DNA from: Heterotrichella gracilis
Taxonomy: Eukaryota; Sar; Xanthophyceae; Tribonematales; Xanthonemataceae
Length of the DNA: 64,000 nt
Assembly (NCBI GenBank): GCA_032358255.1
Contig: JAULBX010004998.1
Location: forward strand, 62,001 to 126,000
Direction of reading: 5' to 3'
Below the pieces are notes generated by a model. That model searched no databases. It was not told where the DNA came from and was given only the letters and a program-made list of their open reading frames with translations. Position 1 is the first letter of the stretch. Each line of letters opens with the position of its first letter. The translations under genes and the position numbers were made by a program. Shown here piece by piece: positions 42,481-54,130 of the stretch.

Positions 42481-42623
42481 CTACTGATCCGCCAGCTGCG
42501 CCAGCTCCAGTCTGGACCCCAGGCTAGGGTACTTGGTAGGGTTTTCCAGGGCCTCGGCTGCCTTGGGGTTCACGTCCCCTTGGGGTTCACGTGCCTCAGG
42601 CCCTTGTGTCACTGCTGGACAAC
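42481..42623 (-). CDS. Possible last exon of an unknown minus-strand gene
   Basis: After a long pyrimidine tract ending CCCCCCAG, the frame CPAVTQGPEAREPQ to LELAQLADQ-stop is open for 47 codons. Exon-like copies with GTGCGT donors lie upstream near 42.88-43.13 kb, which suggests earlier exons, but no complete model could be joined. No family recognised. Confidence 0.3.
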
Positions 42624-42879
42624 CTGGGGGGCAGGGGTGTGGGGGAGAGCGGGGGGGTTGGGGGTGAGGGCAAGGGGGAGTCAGAGGGGAAACCCTCCAA
42701 GGAAGGTGTAGCGACAGAGGGTGGGCGTTGATGCGCTCTGCGCACAAAGAAAGTCCCCGTTACCGAGCAAACACCCTGCCTGAAACCTACCCGCCCCATT
42801 TTTGGTGGAGTGTATGTGTGCACAGAGAAAGCCGACCACAAGCACATGCCTTGTGGCATGCACACAGCAGCGCTACGCA

Positions 42880-43095
42880 CTTGTCCATGCCCGCCAGCAG
42901 GAAATGGGTTTAGGGTTTAAGGTTTAAGGCCCCTGTCCGCCACTGGCAGCAGGAAGTGGGTTTAGGGTTACGGTTTAGGGTCAGCATCGGTCAAGCTGGA
43001 AGTGGGTTAAGTAATTAGTGTTTGGGGCTAATGTCCGTCAGTAGAAAGTGGGGTTAGGTTCTAGGGTTCATGTCTGCCGGCAGGAAGTGCATAGG
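42880..43095 (-). repeat. Four tandem copies of an exon-edge-like element with telomere-like tracts
   Basis: Elements of the form GCCAGCAGGAAATGG, GGCAGCAGGAAGTGG, CAGTAGAAAGTGG and GGCAGGAAGTGCA repeat every ~50-70 bp. TTTAGGG-like runs sit between them. This is the same arrangement as the exon-edge copies in DEG7 and the MYND gene, so an exon of the adjoining unknown gene is probably the source. Confidence 0.65.
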
Positions 43096-43177
43096 AAGGC
43101 AACGTCTGCACAGCCAGCCTCCTCGGCCAGGGGCCTTGTGGTACCATGTTAGGTGCGCGTTCTGCCCTTTGTTGTTA

Positions 43178-43349
43178 CTGCAATGGTGCGACTAGTAGGA
43201 GGACTGGTGCAGCAGATACTCAATGTGGCGGACAGCCGCAAGGGCCTTCACTACAATAGTGAATTCCCCGGGAATTCACTATGCCAGGGCCTTGCGGCCG
43301 TAAGCCACTATGAGTATTTGGTGGACCAGTCCTCCTCGCACCATTGCAG
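43178..43349. repeat. Long imperfect palindrome (about 80-bp arms)
   Basis: CTGCAATGGTGCG at 43178 pairs with CGCACCATTGCAG ending at 43349, and the arms continue with mismatches and small gaps to a centre at 43256-43282, where 13-bp arms pair exactly around one base. It may be a foldback element or a fossil of an inverted duplication. No protein or clear target duplication is seen. Confidence 0.8.
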
Positions 43350-46300
43350 TCTGTGGATTTGGTCTGGAGACCTTCAGAACCTCTCCCTTGTAGAATATGG
43401 GCAACCTGCATATAGAAGTGTACATAATTAAATGGCTGTATGGTAGAGTACACTTTTCAAGATTTGAGGCACACTGGATGATTGCTATGCCAACAAATTC
43501 AACAAATCAGAGCTAGACCAGCAATGATTGAAGAAGTTATCGATGGTCCAGTACTGAAGCCAATGATGTTATTGGCCTAGTACTCAATTAGTTTGCCAAC
43601 AATGTCAAATTTGCACCGCCGTCAACCTGCGGGCGCACCAAAGTGGCATAGATGGTTTTGGTCATCTTAGTCATCCATAGGCTTAGCAGCTAAGGGATAG
43701 AGGAGGGTGGTAGAAATGCCTGTGGATAATGGTAACCTGATACAGGATATTTTGGTGCAAAAGAGGGATGGGCGCATGAGGCGGCCAAGGTGGTTCAGGT
43801 GGCCCATGGTCTCCCATGGGGGTACAGTGTATTACCTGATGGAGTTACGGTCAAGGCCATTAATGGGTGACGCACTGCGGATGGCATGCAGTACTGTACC
43901 AGTGGCAATAAACCAGTTGTGGTGGCTCAGTCATTACAGGTCGGACCAAGGAGGCGTGATCAATGGAGCAGTCATGAGCAACCCTACAATGGGGTCTGCT
44001 TGGGGTGCAGGTGGTCAACAGAAATTGTGGTGATGATGGTCGCGGCAGACACTATTTCACTTGTTATGCAAGAATATACACTATGATGACTCCTTGAGTC
44101 AAGTGAGGGGGGAAAGGGGGTCCTTTGGGCAGCGCTGTTCTATAGCTGCCATAATGATTACCGTCACGTCACTGTCACCGGTACGTCACGTTTAGTAAAC
44201 ATGGAGCTCTGCCAGGCCCTGTACATTTACAAGTTTGATAAGCCTGCCCGCAGCGCAACGCATGCATATGTGTGACAATGCTGCAAGCTTGCTGTTGAAC
44301 ACAGTGGCCATTGAGTGGACTTCCAGCATGCCAGGTTGTCACTGGGCGGTTCCCTCAGAGTTTTATGCCAGTGTAGAGACCCTTACACTGGCATTTGAGA
44401 GGGCAACCCAATGACGAGATAGCATGCTGAATTCCAAAGTCCGCTCATTAGTCACTGTGTTCAACAGCCGCTGGCAGCCAGGGTCTTTTGTGACAGCAGC
44501 CTTTTTGGTAGAGGACATAGTAGACAGGAGAGCATTGCCCTTCTCTCTGCTAATTCCTCTTCCTTAACCGCGTTGAACGCGCTTGTTCAAGGACAGGCTG
44601 CGTAGCTATTTATTTATTTATTTATTTGTGACAGCAGCCTGTGTGCTTCTAAGGTGACCTTCTTGGCAGATACTGCAAGCATCCCAGTGACTGGTTCTGC
44701 ACGGTCCAGTAACCTACCACTGTTTTTCACCGTTGCCCCACTCGTCCAGGTATTGCCAACAGTTACTTGGGCAGATGACGTCCTTCAACTTCAATGCCTC
44801 TTGGCATCTGAAGTCTCAGTGACCTTCAACTTTGCAGCCGCCACTCTCAATGACCCGTTCAAGGCTCACTGAGACAATGGCCATGACCCCACAAGGAACT
44901 ACACATACAGAGTGGACTCCATGCCTAAAAGAAAGGGACGAAAACGAGCCATGTGCCACTGAGGCACCCTGCCTGGGCGTGGGTGACTTCAGGTCTCCGT
45001 TTGGCAACGTTGAACTTGGGTTGTACAACCCACCACCACATGTGTGCAGGGCGGTGGGTGGTTTTGGGTGACGACCAAGACAAGGTCTATATGAACGCTG
45101 TAGTAGCCAACTGGCCCGACATGGTTCCTCAAGACTTCTGACCGGCATTCATTTTGTGGCACTCCAGCAAACGGCGACACCTTGTACTGGTTGCTCCGAC
45201 ATTGCCAGCGCCAGGCGAAACCAATTGCATGCCCACATGGGCGCTGATTACCATCAATGACCCATCTACAACAATGCAACAGTCATTACCTGGAAATCAG
45301 CCCAAAATGGCTTTCAAGGATCTGTGGATCAGGCAGTATGCGACTATTATTAGCTCGTCAATGGCCCCACGATCATCGGTGGCACCATTATGTATGATCA
45401 TCAAACTGATCGCTGTGTAGTTTTAGGCATGTGTGCATTTACCGCCCGGCAGTACAAAAATCTCCACTCTCGACAGCTAGCCCCCCCTTGCAACCAGAGA
45501 GGAGTGCCGAGTCAGAAATTATCTCGCACTGTGAATACATATGCACATTCACAAGGCGTTGGAGCGTATGCCAGCGCTTGAGAGGGCATCCCTCATGTTG
45601 GAGCCATTTTCATGCTGCAGACTGCCTGGCTGGGCTCTTGCAGAGTAAGCACATCACATGCATTTCGAGTAGCCGACAGTTGCAAGCTGGTGTCGGAACC
45701 CAACTCTTCTGTCCATAGCCAGGACGCTCCACTCAATCAACCTGGTGCACGTCGACACACCGCTGGACTGAAGGCGACTCGAATCGAGGTACTGTGCTGG
45801 TGTGCGTTGGTGAGGTGGTTACCACTGGAACAAGTGCAACCTGCATGTGCCTCAGTGCTTCGCTTGTGGTGTACCACTGCATTATGCGGATGCAAGTGAT
45901 GGAGCAGCTCACAGACAGGTAAGAGTACTTTGTAATCACTTTGCTTGGCCTCATTTGCAGCACGTCTGTGTGGAGCTTGTGAAGGCGTTCATTCATAGCC
46001 TGTTTGCTGCTGCACATGCCCACATGTGGACCATGCGAAATTCAAATTTTATACTCCACGAGCTGGCCCGTAAACTGCGTTGAACGCATTTGCTTTGACC
46101 ATTCTGTGGCAAAAGGGCATTGTGAGGCACCAAGTTTTGGAGCAGGTATGCTACCTGTTACAGTAGTAACACAAACAAACAAACACAAACAAACAAAGAA
46201 AGAAACAAAACGCCCCCACACACGGCAGCACACCACAACCAGCAATGTTGAAAAACACAAACAAGCCGGGCAGCAACCAGTGGAACATGGCGTGGGTAAC

Positions 46301-46804
46301 AAGGGCATAGCACCTAAGCATAGCCCCGATTAATGTCTGTCAGTGTAAGAATCGCGGGGAGCAAAGAACGAGCTGGCGGTGGTGTGCTCACACCAAAACT
46401 TGTTGGTTGTAACTACGTGGTTACAATCGTTGACAACACAGCGATGCACTGCTATCCGAATTGAATTTGCTGCACTGTAGCCGCTGGGCAAGCACTTCGA
46501 GTGACTCGAGGCACAGCGTCTCTACGCCATCGTGAATGGCATTGCCGTTAACTTCAAGGTTGCACCACGATCCGGCGTCATGGCCTCACAAGATCTTGCA
46601 CCAAGAGCTGGCACCCCATTGCAGGAGTGAACTACTACTTGAGACAAGTAACCTTCCAAAAACAGAAGCACCCAACTCCATGCTGTAGGTGGACAATTGT
46701 TGCAACCTGCAGCAGCTGACGATCTGAGATACTGAAGAGGTTAACCATTTGCCAAGATCCAGCCTAATACTGCATTACCTGCAGCCTTCACTGGAGCGCC
46801 AACC
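43350..46804. other. No gene recognised; microsatellites
   Basis: About 3.5 kb of mostly short ORFs. Parts of 44.6-45.9 kb look coding-like in several frames but match no family I know and may be a decayed gene or element. Simple repeats are (TTTA)n at 44607-44627 and (ACAA)n/(GAAA)n at 46169-46209. A 10-bp hairpin (TGCCAGTGTA...TACACTGGCA) lies near 44366-44393. Confidence 0.4.
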
Positions 46805-49358
46805 ATGGCTCATCCAGATCACAACCATGCCCCAGGTCAAGGCACTACCCATTGTGAGACTCCCCCCAGCCAGAATGTGCACTGCCAGGCAGCAGGTACG
46901 TTGTGAATATTCAGATACTCAGTAGGCTGTCTGGCCCCCACCCGCCGCACACTGCAAATTGACGCAAGGTGAAGTGGCACCTGCATATTCAATGGAGCCA
47001 CGCACTTGGCTACATGGGCATGGCACATTCACTGGCTCGCATGCAGTATCAAGGCGCCTGTCACATGTGGTGTGCACTCAGCTGCCTGCACCTAGTGGCC
47101 CCTGCCACTGAACTGTGCATCATGTTACCACTCAATCAATGTACATAAAATACTAGGCACATTGGATGCATGTGCACTGCATACACTGTGAATCACATGA
47201 GTGCAAGGCGCCTGACACATTGTGATGTGCAATCCTTTTCCTGTGCGCCACACGACTGACAGTGCTGTCTGGGCAATTCGCCGCTCCAACAATTGACCTC
47301 TGTTGCAGAATGTCCAATGCGCCCTGTCATCAACCATTGTCAGGATCTCGCAGAGGCGCATATCCCTTCAACACCATCGCCATCTGCCGACCCACAGCGT
47401 GCCGCGAGCTCTGCCAAGAAGACCACAATTTCAGAGAATCACGTCAGTGACCAATGTCCTGTGCCAAATGGCGGCGTGACAGAAGATGGCAGCAGGTCCA
47501 ACAGCGTGTGTGACAGCCCTGCAGGCCATTCAGCCAGCGGCAATGACAGCCATCAGGTAAGACCCATGCAAGCAAGCAATCCCCAAGAACGCATTGCCTT
47601 GACTGTGGAGTATGGGCAAAAAGGCGCCAAATTTGCAGTAGCAGCTTTCACAGCAGCTAGTACAGAAACATCCTTGATTTATTTACAGTCAATTGTCATC
47701 CACGCTCAGGTTCCACATCAAGGAATTTTTTATGAAAACTCGTTAAATTTTGGACAAGGCTGCTAAAACGTCTATGCGCGTAGCTTGTGTGGTCCAAGGG
47801 ACGAGTTTAGAGGTGAATTGAATGATTGCATTGCGTTGCAATCTGTAATAGCAGACGCTGTGCCTGTGGAGGGCCATGTGCTGTGCTGTGTGCTGTGACA
47901 CGTTGAGCAAAACACACTCAGTGACTGCAAGTAAATTAAAACCTGTTCAAATGCAAGGTTGATGTTGACGTTAAGTGATTCTTTTCTGGATCTCAGGAGG
48001 CGCTGGATGCTCCATCTGCACCACCAGCGCCCATGGCTCACCTCTCCCACGTGCGCTCCCAACCTCCCTGCCTGGAAGGACCATCCACTCCACCCCAGCA
48101 ACGAGTCATCAAGCCTATCCCCATCAGGCTGGTGCCAGGGGCTTCCATGGTTGCCAGCATGCCTGACACCATGGTGCCTGGGGCGCCGCAAGTGAGCCAC
48201 CCGCCCTCCCCGCCGCGTTTCAAGCCAGTGCACAGTGAGCTGCCATTTGGCACATCCCTCGCCACGTCAGCAATGCCCTGCCCTGCGTTGCACGCCTACA
48301 CCACCACCCCTGGACCGGCTGCGCCTGCGCCAATGGGGCACGCCTTCACGCCTGTGATGCCCACCTGTGGGAGTGCCGCCATGACATGCCAGTGGCAGGC
48401 ACCACAAAGATCAGTTGGCATCATTGATGGTGCTATGCAGCATGCAATAGATGTGCAGCATGGGCAGCTGCAGTCTGGCCCCCATGGCGGCTCTCTGACC
48501 CTTGGGGAGGCGCTGGCAATCCTGGGGAGGCTGCAGCTGGCGGCAGGGTCTTCCGAAGCAGTGGAGGGTGTGCTCCTGGCTTCAGTGCTGCTGGCGGGGG
48601 AGCTGCAAGCCCTCAAGGGTCTCAAAAGGGTGCCAGCAATGCCCTTCCCGAGTGCGCAGCCGCCTGCCTCTGCTTATCCTCCACAGCAGAAGGGGATTCC
48701 AATGGGTGTCAGTCCTCTCCCGTTTGTGCTCCCATCCAGGCTGGCCACTCAGAGACCCACCATTGCCCCACATGCTGGCGCCCAGTTCCAGCCGACTGCA
48801 CAGCCATGCCCTCGCGTTGGACCGCAATTCGCAGTCATGCATGGAGCAGGTGCCATCCTGGCAGGCACACCCATCCAGTCCGGGCGCACGCCAGGGAAGC
48901 CTCCCATGCCTGGGGTCAAGTGCGCCATGGCAGACAAGGGCCATGTGCAGCATGCGCCAGCAGCATCACTTGATGGGGGTACAGGCGTCGCGGCCAGCAG
49001 TGGAGCGCAGGTGCCCACCAGCAGAGCATCTGGGTTGCCTCAGCCTAAGGTGACCCAGATGCCTGGGCACGGCTGCGGCGATACCACTGCAAATGGTTCT
49101 GCGGTGCGCACTGGCTGTGGACTAGCTCTGTCATCACAGGCGCATGATCCAATGGACTGCAGCACTTGCGCAGCGCCAGCGCCACCGGACACCCACCTTC
49201 CAGTGCTGTCAGCGGCAGCCTGCACCACACCGCTGCACCCAGGCAAGGCACGCACACTGAGCAAGCGGCGTTTGGATGACATTGGCGAGTCGCCTGCCAC
49301 ACGCGTGGCCAAGCTATTGCGCAGCCGCAGCCAATCCCAGGGCCTGGCAAGGGGGTGA
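46805..49358 (+). CDS. Pro/Ala-rich, probably nuclear protein, 3 exons
   Basis: Exons 46805-46895, 47309-47556 and 47997-49358 total 1701 bp, 566 aa, with consistent phases and GTACGT/GTAAGA donors. The start is the ATG of MAHPDHNHAPGQG. The N-terminal ~60 residues hold several Cys and His (CETPPSQNVHC, CPMRPVINHC) of possible metal-binding use. Most of the rest is low-complexity Pro/Ala/Gly. One helical stretch (LGEALAILGRLQLAAG, then VLLASVLLAGELQALKGL) lies around residues 270-310. The end carries LSKRRLDDIGES and a basic tail (LLRSRSQSQGLARG), which look nuclear. Style, size and the basic C-terminal motif resemble the gene at 16.2-18.0 kb, suggesting distant paralogy. No DNA-binding domain recognised. 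Confidence 0.72.
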
Positions 49359-51242
49359 AAATACACGGTGCAGGAAATATAATTGCATAGCAGTGAATTG
49401 TACCATCATGTATGATACAAACCATTTGAGTACTAGTATACAAGCTGGGGTCCTGGGACTTATGACAATCCATTTCATGGAACAACTGTGCTGCATGTAC
49501 TTCACCCAGCGCATGTTCAATTTTTACCATAAAGGCCTTGAAGACCCTGCGGCAGTATGTGCTGTGCTTATCCACAATGCATGAACAGTGATAGCATTCT
49601 GCCCAACCTGAATGGGTCTGGCCCTCAAGGCACAGTGCTTGCACTGAATACAGAAGTGGACCTAGTCACCAGGTATAGTTTGGTCATGGCAGACCTTAAA
49701 CAGATTATGCCATTGTCTAGCCCGCCGCAACATTGTTCCACAAACCGTCTGTGACAGTCATTGTGGACAGTGCTGCCCTGCCTGTCTTGCTGTGTTTGAA
49801 ACCATTTTTTCGACGGTGCTGGTTGTCACGGAGTACCGAGGCTCACGCCTTTGTGCATCCCCTTTCTTTATATCTTTCTGCTCGTGTCAAGACCTTGATC
49901 AGCCTTGAAATGTGGCGGAATATCATTATGATAGGCTTCTTTCCTTCAAGGACAGTGTACGTATGCCGCGATGAACTGGCATGGTGAATGTATACTTGAA
50001 TGACATTGACATCATGATATTGTATGATGTTTGCGGCAAAATTGGAAATTTAATATAAGTGACTGTCAGACATAACACTGGCAGGGTGAGACTGTGAAGC
50101 CACAATGACCCGCCTAATTTAGGCAGGGCCCCCCAGGGACCCATAGATTTGGCATAATTATGATTGCCACTGGCAAGTCACAGATTTCAGTATAAGGTGC
50201 CGGCCAATGATTAGCTCAATGATCGTTCCTCTATACAGCTTGGGATAGTACATTCCATTTACAGGTCTCACAGGTGATCAGATGTCATCTTCACGACCCA
50301 GGGTGTCTCAAGCCATGCCAAACCCAAACGAAACCCCAGGTCTGGGCCAGCTATTGCAAGCTCTGCCCTCTGAAGTCTAGCTTAGCCAAGCGCGAGCACC
50401 ACGCCTGTACCACATTGTGCTACAGGCGGCATTTTATTGTGATCAAGGACCAGGTCCTAGTACAAACCCCAGCCAGAGTTGGATAAAAGGAAATAAAGAA
50501 GGGTGGGAGGGACGAGCTGCATGCGATGACAGCTACAGCCAAAAGCGCCTTCACCTAGAAGTATCTACTGAAAGTTATATGATCCGCTTGGCTAACAAGG
50601 CACACAAGCCTGCCTGCTGTGAAGGCTAGTCTAGGCTACTACGAGTGACCTAGCCGTACATGCTGTCCAGGTTCTATATCAACATGGAAACTGTGAGCTA
50701 TTGATGTATGTACAAGCGCTGCAGCGGAGGCTATAAAAGACAACATGCTGAGCATGTTGCCACCTCAGTGCATGCATCAATACTTGTAAACACACCCTGC
50801 ACCATCACGATCATATCCCAGGCATGCCCTAAGTTGCAATAAGGATGCCAATGTCAGTTGGAACACGGGCTGAACTATAAAGCCCGCCTGGTAGACCCCG
50901 TGTACAGAGACAGCATAGCTCTAGAGTCGTATATAACACGCTGTTAAGTGTATGCTGACTGGTTGATGGCATTGCTCTATCCTATCTATTCAGAACAAAA
51001 AGTTGACCCAGTGCTAGGCGCTCACCCTCAATATCTCAGTGCTTGAATACAGCTATCAGATCCATCGCCCAAGGAAATACTCCTACTGCGGCCACTAGCA
51101 CCCTGCATCACATCGCCTGCCAAAACAATACTCCCAATCTGCAACAATTACTCTTCACAATATTCCAACAAGTCACTGGAACTTCCATAATCCTACGTGA
51201 ACCCATATAAACGTGCCATCACTCTTATCCAATTGGGGGTCC
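49359..51242. other. No gene recognised
   Basis: About 1.9 kb between two convergent genes; must include both 3' UTRs. No motif-bearing ORF, RNA gene or repeat was recognised. Confidence 0.5.
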
Positions 51243-52976
51243 TCATCGCCGCGAGACTGCCAGCGCAAGCTGCTGCTGAATCCTGTGTGGCTGGAGCATG
51301 GGAGGCAGTGAGAACACATGCTTCTTGGCCTGCACAGCCGTCGGCGACCCCTGGGCAGGTGCCCGCTGCACAGCCACCGCAGCGCGCGCAGGCACCTTGG
51401 CAGGCACGTGCGCCTTGGACCCAGTCGCAGTTGGGCGGTTGGCTGCTGCTACTCCCGCCGCAACTGCCATTTGCGTGGCCTTTGCCCGGTGCTGAATGGC
51501 CAAGTTGGTGGCTGTGCGGCCCACAGTGTCGGCAAAGGCGCGCACACCCGTGCCCACCGCCTTGACCGCGTCGCCCACCCTGATGCCGCCAGTCAGGAGG
51601 GAGCCCTGGGCTGCGCCAGCATCCGCCATGTTGGCTGCGTAGGTGGCCACTGCTGCCGTGGCTGCGCTGTACACAGGCCTCTTCACCACCATCTGCGCCT
51701 TGGCGATAGGCAGCAGGGCCTTGCTCCCCAGGGCCTGGGCTGGTAGCCGGTTGGTCAGCACCCGGTTGGCACCCGTCAGGCGGCCTAGGGAGTGGCCGGT
51801 GAGGGCCGTGGCTGCTGCCATGGTTGCGTGGCCAATCGCCTTGACAATGTGCCAGTTGTTGATGTCTGCGGGGTGGGGGTGGGGGGAAGGGTAAGGGCTA
51901 GGTTGTGGCAAGGCAAGTTGAAGGTGAATAGCAAGTTATGGTTAGGGCTTTGTCACTGGTTGGCACTAGCAGAGGTGGTTGGCTCCTTGTCACACCTGTC
52001 ATGTACTGGCCCCAGAGCACAATCCGGTCCCGCATGTTTGGCTGCTGCCGCCTGCTGTAGATGTTGTGCCGCAGCAGCTTTTGAGATGCCCCCTCGTACC
52101 CCGTGGCATACTGTACCAGCTTGTTGACGTAGTGCCTGCAGCAGGTTGCAAAGAACCCTCTTCAGAATATTTTAGGGCAACTGCCAAGAAAGCACATTCT
52201 AACAGACTGCCCAGCCAAGAACCAAACTTTGTTGGACAAGCACATCACCCGATCTAAGGTTGTATTGCCCACCTGCAGTCGTTTCTGTGCAGGTCATACT
52301 GCAGGCCATGCAGTTGGTTCCAGCTCCGGATGTCCTCCAGGCTCAGGCAGGTCCTCCCCACGTACATATGCCTCGGCGGCAAGTTGGACAGCTGCAGCAG
52401 TGAACAAACAGGGTTAGCCCCCACATTCAGACAGAAAGAACGTACAGACGCCTTGCAATTTGCCATCGGTCAACAGCCACCGTATTTTTGCAATGACTAA
52501 TTATTGGGACGCACCGGCAGTTCCCGAATCTCCCCTGCGACTCCCAGCCTCTCCATCTCGCGTTGCTTGGCCCGGAAAAAGCCCCTGAAGCCCTGCTTGC
52601 GCTGCACATGAATCTCCCTGCCTCCATTCGGCCCAAAGTCGAACTGGTGGTATATTCCGTCCTTGGACTTGAACACGATCATGTAGTGACCGATGCCCAT
52701 CTCCTCCAGCCCCGTCTTGACTGCAGGAGGCAGCTTGCCCAACAGCGCCTTCCCAAAGTCCTTGAACCCCCGCACCACGACGTACACCTCAAGGTTGTTG
52801 CTCAGGATGTCTTCGCTGTGCGAGCTGTGCTGCTTGAGGGAAGGGGAGGAGGCGCTGCGTCGCATCCTCTGGGCCCCAAACGTTGGCCTGGAAGACTGAT
52901 TGGTAGAAGCCAAACCAGAGCTGCGAGCCATAGACTCGTCCATCTCAGGGATCTCGGGTAGGAACAGAGTCTCCAT
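51243..52976 (-). CDS. Papain-like (NlpC/P60-LRAT-type) protein with Ala-rich C terminus, 4 exons
   Basis: Exons (transcript order) 52976-52515, 52391-52273, 52135-51996 and 51865-51243 sum to 1344 bp, 447 aa, phases consistent. The N-terminal ~60 residues are Ser-rich. A beta-rich domain then holds His97 in IGHYMIVFKS, FDFGP, GEIREL and YVGRTCLSLEDI, and Cys193 in HRNDCRHYVNKLV. A His before a Cys that begins an HYVN helix is the circularly permuted order of LRAT/NlpC-P60-like thiol enzymes, so acyl-transfer, amidase or deubiquitinase-like chemistry is possible. The last ~200 residues are Ala/Val-rich helices followed by a basic Ala/Pro tail. I cannot name the subfamily. The first donor is GTGCGT. 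Start chosen as the first ATG in the exon frame. Confidence 0.75.
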
Positions 52977-54130
52977 AGTGCCCAGCCACCCAAACAAGGC
53001 GAGATCGGTGCACGATTCAGTACCCAAAATTCACCGCCTGTACCCGACGATGCACAACGCTCTGTTCCCAGAACGGCGGAGCAACACGCCACAGGGAATT
53101 GCCTGCAAGGATCCGTCAAGGTCGAACCAGAATTGCCAGATCGTGAGCCTAATGCAACAGGACTGTGACCTAAACTTGTGCATAACGACAATAAAAGCAG
53201 AATTTTCCAGACCTTCTTTCAAACTTCCCGCGAGGCCAGACCAGTCGGTCACCCGGTCAGGGGAGGAATTCTGTCCACACCATACAATGCCCACCTGGTC
53301 AGGGGGAAGATTCTTGGACCCTCAGGGTTTGGGGTTTTGATGGAGCTGCCCAGACAGGGCCAGAGGAGTCGTGGGCCAGCAGTTTGTCCCTGTCCACCTT
53401 GACCACTTTACTCACAACCTCAATGGTCAGCACCCAAGCATATCGGTGTGTATATGGGCGCGTTGTGATACGTACATCCTTTCTGCATGCCTCCCTTGGC
53501 ATATTATTGTTAACATTATATTCTTTTGCAAACACCAGCAGACTCCCTACCAGCTTTCCGGCCGTGCCAGAGTGACGCAACAAAATTAACTATCAGCAAA
53601 ATAAAGGTGCAAGCTTCAGCCAGATGAAACGGGAACCAACCTCAGCTTGAACAAGGCGGTTGACTTGCGCAAAACATGCAGGCTGACGTTGCCAAAGCCG
53701 TCAAAGACAAGAAGGTTGCACAGTATGAACCTGGCTAGTAATTAATGTGGAATTCATCAATTAACCAAAATAATTGCCGCAGAGTCTGATAAAACGTACT
53801 TGTAGAATACCAATTTAAAAACCCCTAAAAAACAGCATCCTGTTGCAAAGGTGTCACAAAATAGCGCAAAGGCGTCACTTATAAGCTCACAGAAGTCTCT
53901 GAAAATTTCTTTCCTCAAAAGCAACACCCCGCACCCGACACGCAGCTCCTGCTAGTGCTCCACTGCAACCCCCAAGCCCACGCCTGCAACAGCCGCTGGG
54001 CCTACCACATGCCCTGCCGTGTCCACCCCGGTAACTCCAACACTTCAAGCGGGAAGATTCCCAACGTAAATGCCTGCTGTGGTTGCTTAAGGCGGTGCAA
54101 ATTTGCCGTTGGCTGGTCGAGGTACAAAGC
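52977..54130. other. No gene recognised
   Basis: Intergenic DNA between the papain-like gene's start and the hydrolase gene's stop, both on the minus strand. It must contain the promoter of the former and the 3' UTR of the latter. Nothing specific is seen. Confidence 0.5.

Noticed and set aside
9357-43040. TTTAGGG tracts as a real chromosome end or subtelomere
   Set aside because: The tracts are short, occur in both orientations and lie inside introns of conserved genes on both strands. There is no long terminal array.
44600-45900. Possible decayed gene or element
   Set aside because: Several short frames are suggestive, but no domain, terminal repeat or consistent splice pattern could be identified.
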